A stretch of DNA of 64,000 nucleotides from DATJOJ01 sp035507035 (lineage in GTDB: Bacteria > Acidobacteriota > Terriglobia > Terriglobales > Acidobacteriaceae): assembly GCA_035507035.1 (NCBI GenBank), contig DATJOJ010000074.1:99438-163437 (forward strand), given 5' to 3'. The position numbers and the translations under genes are program-made. The notes beneath the pieces are model-generated. The model was given only the letters and a program-made list of their open reading frames with translations, was not told the DNA's origin and searched no databases. How positions within the stretch are numbered: the first letter of the stretch is position 1; each line of letters starts with the position of its first letter. Below, piece after piece: positions 58,380 to 64,000 of this stretch.

Positions 58380-58894
58380 GCAGTCCTCTTTCGGGGTAAA
58401 GGGCTTGGCTTCTCAAAAGGAATGGCAACCGAGTTGCCAATCTGCGGGTTACGTTTTCAGGAGGTTAAGCGCGACTCATCGGTTGAATGATGTAGTTTTT
58501 GGACAGCGCCATCCATCTTCTACAAGGCTCACTGTAGTTCACCCGACGGAAGGAGGGAAATCGGGGCGAGTCACGCAAAATTTTAAAGGATTGAGCCGGA
58601 TGATTTTTTGAGGGGCAGGCAGGCAGCGTGCGTCGGGTTCTCGCTCCCACTGACCGTCCACTGCCCGCCCCTCTTCGCGTTGGGGTTACTTAATGTATAT
58701 ATCTCGACCACAATGGGGCGACAATACGGATTGTTCGGTAGGAAACGTACGGATTTTACCGTAGACAGAGTTACAGCAGGACACGCAGATATACGACATA
58801 TCCCTAATCGGCAGTAGTACAACCGGGAATTCTCCGCTGACCATCCAAATCGCGATTTCTTTAAGTATTTTGCGGAATTTGGAGACAGCGTGCC
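58380..58894. other. 515-bp divergent intergenic region
   Basis: Between the histidine kinase and the phosphoesterase. It holds two TACGGATT octamers at 58725-58732 and 58748-58755, 23 bp apart, and otherwise no gene I can support. Confidence 0.5.
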
Positions 58895-61186
58895 ATGTCG
58901 TTTTTGAGGATTTTCGGGATCGTCAGTTGTGTTTGTTCAGTACTCTGGCTAAGCGGCTGCGGAGGAGGAACCAGCAGCCCTACACCTCCGACGCCGCCTG
59001 GCAACTTCCAACTGCAGGTTCAAGCTGCTGGGAACGGAACCGGGACCATCAGTAGCACACCATCTGGAATTAATTGCGGCAAGACTTGCAGCGCGACATT
59101 TCAACAGGGAACCCAAGTGACGCTCACTGCTACTCCGGGAGCCGGCTCAACCTTTGCGGGGTGGGGCGGCGCATGCAGCGGCATGGATACCTGCACCATT
59201 ACTTTAAGCAAGAATATGTCGGTTACGGCCAGTTTCGCACCGACGGGGACGCCGCAGGAGACATTGAGCGTAAGTTTGAACGGGCAAGGAACCGGCACGG
59301 TGAGCAGCGGCCCAGCGGGGATCAGTTGCCAACCGACGTGCGCGGCTTCTTTCCCTCAAGGAACGAAAGTTACTCTCACTGAGACGGCAACCAACGGCTC
59401 GACGTTCGCCGGTTGGGGTGCGCCGTGCTCGAATACGCAGCCGACCTGCAGCGTCACTTTGAGCCAGAATACCAGCGTGACGGCTTCGTTCAGTCCGCCT
59501 ACACCACCGCCCAACTATACCCTCACGGTTTCGCCGATGGGAAGTGGAACCGGCACGGTGACGAGCAACACGGGCGGCATTAGTTGTCCAGGAACTTGCA
59601 CGGCTTCTTTTCCAGCCGGCACGGTTGTGACGCTGAGTGAGGCACCTGGTCAGGGCAGCAGCTTCGGCGGATGGGGCCCCCCGTGCAGCAATATGAATAC
59701 GACCTGTGCGGTGACGCTTACGACTAACACCACGGTGAACGCGACATTCAATCCGCCGGGAATCGGTTCGATTAATCACATTATTTTCTTCTCGCAGGAA
59801 AACCGTTCGTTCGACTCGTATTTTGGAGCGATGCGGGGCTACTGGGCGGCCAATGGAATTCCGGATCAATCGTTTGATGGTTTGCCGCAATTCAACCCGA
59901 CGACGGGGATCCCGCCATTGTATGGACCGCCGCCGACGAATCCGGGCTGCAATCCGAATGATCCTCCACCGGCGGATTGTTCGTACGATCCTAGTAATCC
60001 AGTGACTTCGTATCACTTGATTACGCAATGCATCGAAAATCCGAGTCCGTTCTGGAATGAGGCGCACGTCGACTGGGATTACAACGACCAGACCGATACC
60101 GACGCCTACCAGGGCAATGGTTTCGTGTGGACGGCGGCCCACGATGGCCGAGCGGACAACTACTACGACGTCAATGGCCTGAGGTCGATGGGTTACTACG
60201 ACTGGACTGACCTCAACTACTACTACTTCATGGCCACGGATTTTGCGACGTCGGATCGTTGGTTCAACCCGGCGATGACGCGAACCGAGCCGAATCGTCA
60301 ATATATTCTTTCGGCGACGTCGCATGGGTATGTGTATCCGATCGGCTCGAATGGCGAGAAACTGCTACCTAACCCGCCGATTTTTGCGGAGCTGCAGAGC
60401 GCCGGGATCAGCTGGAAGATCTACGTCAACCCCGGGACCACGTGCCCGGGTCCTCCCTACCAGACTTCGTGTTTGGTCAGCCTGAGTTACATCTCGGATT
60501 TCACCTGGCAGAGCAACGTGCAGTATCCGACCAACATTGGGACGATCGGGCCTGCCGGAACGTGTGGCAGCTCGCCGTGCGATTTCGAAAACGACCTGGC
60601 GAATGGGACGCTGCCACAAGTGGCGTTGATCGAGCCAGCCTCTGATGTGGGTCTGGACGAACATGGCAGCGACTACGATATGTATCCCATCGACGTTCAG
60701 CTTGGTGCGAAGTATGCGTCCGGCATTATTAATTCGGTGATGACTAGTTCGGCCTGGCCGAGCACCGCCATCATCTTTACCTATGACGAGTTCGGAGGAA
60801 TTTACGATCACTATCCCCCACAGACTGGGGCAACTTTCCCGAATCCCGACGGCATTGCGCCCAGCGATCTAAAAGCGACAGATATTTGCTACGGACAGTC
60901 CGACGTCGGGACTTGTAACTTCAACTATTCGGGGTATCGCGTCCCGATGATCGTGATCTCGCCGTATGCCAAGAAGAATTACGTATCGCATCTTCCCATG
61001 GACACAACGGCGTGGCTGAAGGCGGTCGAACTACGCTTCAACCTGAGTGCGCTAACTCTACGTGATGCGGCGCAACCTAGTATGTGGGACGAGTTTTTCG
61101 ACTTCAACAATCCACAGTGGCTGACGCCGCCGTCGCCGCCAGCCCAATTGACCAACGGAGCTTGTTACCTGAACAAGCTTCCATAG
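58895..61186 (+). CDS. Phosphoesterase family lipoprotein with three N-terminal repeat domains
   Basis: A 763-residue exported protein with lipobox LWLSGC after a hydrophobic segment, so it is probably anchored in the outer membrane. Residues about 35-285 contain three repeats of about 80 residues, each with GNGTGTISSTPSGI-, TCSATFQQGT- and STFAGWG-like blocks (a InlB/Big-type beta repeat). The C-terminal 470 residues are a phosphoesterase (PF04185-type) domain with HIIFFSQENRSFDSYFG, TEPNRQYILSA, TYDEFGGIYDHYPP and YRVPMIVISPYAKK. Such enzymes are acid phosphatases or phospholipases C. It is followed by a strong terminator and a convergent multicopper oxidase gene. Confidence 0.92.
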   Translation: MSFLRIFGIVSCVCSVLWLSGCGGGTSSPTPPTPPGNFQLQVQAAGNGTGTISSTPSGINCGKTCSATFQQGTQVTLTATPGAGSTFAGWGGACSGMDTCTITLSKNMSVTASFAPTGTPQETLSVSLNGQGTGTVSSGPAGISCQPTCAASFPQGTKVTLTETATNGSTFAGWGAPCSNTQPTCSVTLSQNTSVTASFSPPTPPPNYTLTVSPMGSGTGTVTSNTGGISCPGTCTASFPAGTVVTLSEAPGQGSSFGGWGPPCSNMNTTCAVTLTTNTTVNATFNPPGIGSINHIIFFSQENRSFDSYFGAMRGYWAANGIPDQSFDGLPQFNPTTGIPPLYGPPPTNPGCNPNDPPPADCSYDPSNPVTSYHLITQCIENPSPFWNEAHVDWDYNDQTDTDAYQGNGFVWTAAHDGRADNYYDVNGLRSMGYYDWTDLNYYYFMATDFATSDRWFNPAMTRTEPNRQYILSATSHGYVYPIGSNGEKLLPNPPIFAELQSAGISWKIYVNPGTTCPGPPYQTSCLVSLSYISDFTWQSNVQYPTNIGTIGPAGTCGSSPCDFENDLANGTLPQVALIEPASDVGLDEHGSDYDMYPIDVQLGAKYASGIINSVMTSSAWPSTAIIFTYDEFGGIYDHYPPQTGATFPNPDGIAPSDLKATDICYGQSDVGTCNFNYSGYRVPMIVISPYAKKNYVSHLPMDTTAWLKAVELRFNLSALTLRDAAQPSMWDEFFDFNNPQWLTPPSPPAQLTNGACYLNKLP

Positions 61187-61198
61187 CTAATTCATCTC

Positions 61199-61235
61199 CC
61201 CCGCCGCGCTAACCGGCACGGCGGGGCTTTTCTTT
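61199..61235 (+). terminator. Terminator between phosphoesterase and multicopper oxidase
   Basis: CCCCGCCG, 12-nt loop, CGGCGGGG, then CTTTTCTTT on the plus strand; may also serve the converging gene. Confidence 0.8.
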
Positions 61236-62616
61236 AATCTGGATTGGTTTCGAACTGCTCGGGCGGGAGCACTTTCAATTCAGGATGGTCTTTGTCTCTC
61301 CAAAAGACCGTGAAACATTCGCCGCGTTCCTGCGACCGCCAGATCGTACCGTCTTCAAAAGTAACGCTCGAGGGCATGAGCACCCATGCGAGGAGACTCT
61401 GTCCGCCATTGGCGTTGTAGGCAGGCATTTCGAGGGTTTGCTCGGCGCCGGGGCCCAGAGGTCCAGTCGACGCCCATGTGCTCGAAAAAGGACGGAGCAA
61501 ATATTGCGGCGCGACGTAGTGTTCGTAGGTCACGCTAAAGCTCTTGATTTTTTTTCCGCTGATGTTGCGGACGGTGAGCTTAAATTTGTTATCGGCAACG
61601 TTCCAAAAATCGCCCGCGGTGAATTGCAGAGGACAGGGTCGAGTAGTGGGTTCGTAGATGGTGTATTCCGCCATCATGCCTGCTTCCATGTGGTCGGCGA
61701 CATGGCAATGGAACATCCAGGTTCCGACATTGTCGGCGAGCATGTCTACGGTAATGGTACTAACGGGCAGCAACTCGACGACATCGATGTGCCGGCCCAA
61801 TCCATCGGTGACGGTCTTGCCATGCCAGTGCGGAGTGTGAAGGTCGCGTTCATTTCCCATGCCCATCACGTACCAGCGCACCTTGTCGCCTTTTTTCATG
61901 ACTAAGCCGGGAAGATTTCCAAAGATGTAACCGTTGATGGCATGGAATTGACCTTCGTTTCTTCCGCCCAGTTCATCGAAAATCTGGAACGAAGTCACAA
62001 ATTCGTCGTCAATGCCCTTGGGGGAGCCGTCGGGCTTAGCCTTTCCTTTGGCAGTAACAATGATGGGGCCCATGAGGCCGGCATTGATTTCTCGAGGCTC
62101 ATCAATGTGGGAGTGATACCACCACACAACCGAGCTCAGCTGACCGGGACCGGGTCCGCTGCCGGCATCGGCAAACCAATGATAGGTGAAGTGGCCGCCG
62201 GGGCCGACACGCGCGCCGTTTCCGTAGGGTAGATAGAAGGCGCCTTCATTTAACTTGTCATAACGCAGGCCGTGAGGATGAATGCTGTGCGGCATCCGGC
62301 TGCGATTTAGGAAGTCAACGACGACTTCATCGCCAACTTCGGCGCGGATGATCGGACCCAGGATTCCCAACCACTCCGGTTGAGGCTTGCGCATGGAAAA
62401 CGTGTCGTCGGTGTATTCGATAAAGCGCATCTTGGGCCACTTCAAGTGTTGTTGCCAGGGTTGCGGGATGGGTTCTCCGTAGAGCAAATCGTGGCCGCTG
62501 GGAGCGTAATCCCAAGTAATGTCTTCCGCGGCAATGTAGTAATGACGAGTAACAGCGAAAGAGGGCAGGGCAATAAAGACAAGAGCCAGGAACAAGCAGC
62601 GGCGGATCCAAGCCAT
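61234..62616 (-). CDS. Multicopper oxidase
   Basis: A 460-residue exported copper enzyme with signal peptide (LFLALVFIALPSFA). All copper motifs are visible: HPHG (113-116), WYHSH (166-170), HTPHWHG (260-266) and HCHVADHMEAGM (303-314). The type 1 ligands Cys304, His309 and Met314 are intact, and trinuclear-centre His pairs are present, so it should oxidise a substrate while reducing O2. The two-plus-cupredoxin layout and HTPHWHG order resemble ceruloplasmin/ferroxidase-like and copper-resistance oxidases. The substrate is unknown. Minus strand, downstream of the beta-barrel gene at 62734. Confidence 0.94.
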   Translation of the reverse strand: MAWIRRCLFLALVFIALPSFAVTRHYYIAAEDITWDYAPSGHDLLYGEPIPQPWQQHLKWPKMRFIEYTDDTFSMRKPQPEWLGILGPIIRAEVGDEVVVDFLNRSRMPHSIHPHGLRYDKLNEGAFYLPYGNGARVGPGGHFTYHWFADAGSGPGPGQLSSVVWWYHSHIDEPREINAGLMGPIIVTAKGKAKPDGSPKGIDDEFVTSFQIFDELGGRNEGQFHAINGYIFGNLPGLVMKKGDKVRWYVMGMGNERDLHTPHWHGKTVTDGLGRHIDVVELLPVSTITVDMLADNVGTWMFHCHVADHMEAGMMAEYTIYEPTTRPCPLQFTAGDFWNVADNKFKLTVRNISGKKIKSFSVTYEHYVAPQYLLRPFSSTWASTGPLGPGAEQTLEMPAYNANGGQSLLAWVLMPSSVTFEDGTIWRSQERGECFTVFWRDKDHPELKVLPPEQFETNPD

Positions 62617-62687
62617 GGGCTAATCATACAAGAGGGGTTGGCGACCTTTGGGATTGCTCGATTGTTGGATAGCAAACGATGGGAGCG

Positions 62688-62715
62688 ATTGGGGAACCAT
62701 TCGGGGTTCCCCAAT
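62688..62715. repeat. Perfect 11-bp palindrome, possible transcript end
   Basis: ATTGGGGAACC-ATTCGG-GGTTCCCCAAT, in the gap between the two minus-strand genes. No T-run follows on the minus strand. Confidence 0.55.
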
Positions 62716-62733
62716 CCAGGGTCGCAAGGGTAG

Positions 62734-63324
62734 CTAGAAGCGGAAAGTGGGACCGAAAGTGACTCGCAAATTATTCTGGGCACCACCGGCAAAGTAGATT
62801 TCGTCGCCAACTTCCAACCGCAAACCAATCGGGCCCAGGAAGCCTTCGATTCCGCCTCCGGGATAGATGGCGAATTTCGTAACGCCAGTCGTGATTCCTC
62901 CCACCGCATCGGTGAATCCCGGCAAGGCCCCGGAATTGGTTGCACTGAAATTAATGAAACCTGCCTTTCCGGTCACGAAAGCACGAACCGCGCCGCCGGA
63001 GGTTTCAAACTTTGGTCCGAACAGACCCGTCAGCGGGCGTAGGTGCGTGCGAACGAGTTCGGTGGAAACGCCGTTGCTGAACGTGCTGGTGAAGTCGCGA
63101 CGGAAATCGTAAGACATCTCGGCTTCGAGTTGGATGTTGGAGCGGACGTTAAATCCAACTCGACCTCCGAGGCCGACGAAATTGATCGGCGTAGGCGGCG
63201 CGTAAAAGCGCAGGTAGTCGGCGAAAGCGCCGATTTCGACGTGGTCTTCCGAATTTTGCGCTCTCATGGCGGTCGGTAGGCAGAGGCAAGAGAGCACGAA
63301 GGTGAACAGTACAAAGCGTTTCAT
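62734..63324 (-). CDS. Outer-membrane beta-barrel protein
   Basis: A 196-residue exported protein (signal LFTFVLSCLCLPTAMRAQ) with amphipathic strands such as GGRVGFNVRSNIQLEAEMSY and LRLEVGDEIYFAGG and a terminal FGPTFRF. It fits an OmpA-like eight-stranded barrel with unknown function. The Phe terminus is typical of BAM substrates. It is upstream of the multicopper oxidase gene with a 117-bp palindrome-containing gap. Confidence 0.85.
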   Translation of the reverse strand: MKRFVLFTFVLSCLCLPTAMRAQNSEDHVEIGAFADYLRFYAPPTPINFVGLGGRVGFNVRSNIQLEAEMSYDFRRDFTSTFSNGVSTELVRTHLRPLTGLFGPKFETSGGAVRAFVTGKAGFINFSATNSGALPGFTDAVGGITTGVTKFAIYPGGGIEGFLGPIGLRLEVGDEIYFAGGAQNNLRVTFGPTFRF

Positions 63325-63472
63325 GCGATTTAAATTCTCCGTTTTTGGTGTGTTGGTTCCTGGCTTCCTGTCTGGGTTTGCGCGCTAAGCCGAGTACAGA
63401 CTGAGGGAGCGGGTCTGTGATGCGAGGGGTTTCGGCCGAGTTGGGGACTTAGTGCACAGGCGCTAAGAAAGT

Positions 63473-63504
63473 AAGGTGACCTGTGTATGAGGGCAGGTCA
63501 CCTT
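63473..63504 (-). terminator. Likely terminator of the Pro-rich protein gene
   Basis: AAGGTGACCTG, 10-nt loop, CAGGTCACCTT, followed on the minus strand by ACTTTCTT; 15 bp past the stop at 63520. Confidence 0.65.
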
Positions 63505-63519
63505 GGGTTTGGGGCCTCG

Positions 63520-64000
63520 CTATATAGACTGCGGCGGCGGAGCAGTTGGCGCTCCGCTTGAGCCGGGGCTGTTGTTCGGAGGTGTGGAGGGCTGACTGCC
63601 CGGAGTCGCCGGATTGTTGGGGGTTCCATTCGGCGAAGTTCCATTTGGCGCTGTCTGACCTTCCGGATTCGAGCCGGGAGCAGGCGTAGCGTTCGGGGCT
63701 GTGCCCGGAGTTGCTCCTGGAGTCGGGTTGCTGCCCGGCGTGGCTGTTCCCGGAGTTGGACTGCCCGGCGTAGTCGAGCCTGGAGTCCCCGGATTCATGC
63801 CAGGGTTCGTGTTGTTGGGCGCGGTTCCGTTGGGAGAAGTTGCGCCAGGAGTCGCCGGTCGCGGCTGGGGCGCGGTGGTTTGAGGAGTTGGCGCCGCAGT
63901 CTGCGGCTGAGGAGCTGCGGTTTGAGGAGTTGGCGCCGCGGTTCCGGGGGTTGACTGAGATGCGGGCGTGGCACCAGTTGCCGGAGCGGAACCACCCGCC
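63520..64000 (-). CDS. Pro/Thr-rich low-complexity protein (5' end outside window)
   Basis: The minus-strand frame is open from the window end to the stop at 63520, about 160 codons, with no start needed inside the window. The chain is a repetitive string of Pro, Thr, Gly, Ala, Asn and Ser (QTAAPTPQTTAPQPRPATPG, then TPGSPTPGTATPG) ending PTAPPPQSI. It looks like the C-terminal Pro/Thr-rich tail of a larger cell-envelope or secreted protein, used as a spacer; the functional domain lies outside the window. An internal ATG at 63798 is in frame but not needed. Confidence 0.65.
   Translation of the reverse strand, partial: AGGSAPATGATPASQSTPGTAAPTPQTAAPQPQTAAPTPQTTAPQPRPATPGATSPNGTAPNNTNPGMNPGTPGSTTPGSPTPGTATPGSNPTPGATPGTAPNATPAPGSNPEGQTAPNGTSPNGTPNNPATPGSQPSTPPNNSPGSSGAPTAPPPQSI

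Noticed and set aside
59204..60325. 373-codon open frame on the minus strand inside the phosphoesterase gene
   Set aside because: It is antisense to a clearly recognised gene; the translation is Arg/His-rich with no motif, as expected from the complementary strand of a GC-rich gene.

Overview
The window looks like a chromosome segment of an Acidobacteriota (Terriglobia-type) bacterium. This is inferred from gene content: a very large Oar-like TonB-dependent receptor with an N-terminal carboxypeptidase-regulatory fold, a GloVer-repeat secreted protein, DUF4097 and DUF5818 proteins, a secretin fused to a cohesin domain, a lipoprotein phosphoesterase with repeat domains, and intergenic DNA full of short palindromes and phrase-like repeats. 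By eye the DNA is moderately GC-rich. I saw no rRNA, CRISPR array, transposase, integrase or recognisable phage gene.

Layout. 1-5 kb is minus-strand housekeeping: yajQ (cut by the window edge), a TatD-family nuclease, metG and larC; then argS and a GAF-GAF-GGDEF diguanylate cyclase on plus. 8.7-12.6 kb is a four-gene minus-strand module: ECF sigma factor, zinc-finger/HEAT-repeat anti-sigma, DUF4097 protein, double-PDZ protein. It looks like an envelope-stress regulon. After a small membrane protein and a GloVer-repeat protein comes a classic minus-strand block, ispE - tRNA-Gln - prs - ctc/rplY - pth - rpsF - rpsR - rplI. 20.7-32.2 kb is mixed: a TPR peptidase, an unknown protein, a glutamine-amidotransferase-like hydrolase, acpS, a DUF488 protein, selA, recG, pepA, an Smr protein and smpB. 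32.4-36 kb is a plus-strand secretin-cohesin fusion followed by two pseudopilins (type II secretion/type IV pilus-like). hutU-hutI (histidine breakdown) and tRNA-Phe follow.

39.7-42.7 kb is the clearest accessory segment. tRNA-Phe and a 49-bp copy of its anticodon-to-3'-end half bracket about 2.9 kb holding a truncated copy of a CPBP-protease gene, two perfect palindromes, an AraC regulator, the intact CPBP gene and a small ORF. This is the footprint expected of a tRNA-targeting integrative element that has lost its integrase. 43-48.6 kb holds a secreted ThuA-like protein, a membrane protein and the TonB-dependent receptor. 49-53.8 kb is a plus-strand cluster: YCII/DGPF protein, ECF42-type sigma factor with TPR tail, two tandem paralogous secreted proteins of unknown function, a secreted epoxide hydrolase and a lone LytTR regulator. 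The rest holds deoC, a secreted amidohydrolase, a DUF5818 protein, two outer-membrane beta-barrels, a histidine kinase, the phosphoesterase lipoprotein, a multicopper oxidase and the end of a Pro/Thr-rich low-complexity protein running off the window.

Most unusual items: the tRNA-Phe-bracketed cassette; the ispE gene carrying an in-frame insert of about 90 codons that contains intergenic-type palindromes; the ECF42 cluster with its unknown secreted pair; the HEAT-repeat anti-sigma module; the secretin-cohesin fusion; and several genes whose -10-like hexamer sits 5-7 nt before the ATG with no Shine-Dalgarno, suggesting leaderless mRNAs. All assignments come from reading the sequence; no database search was run.
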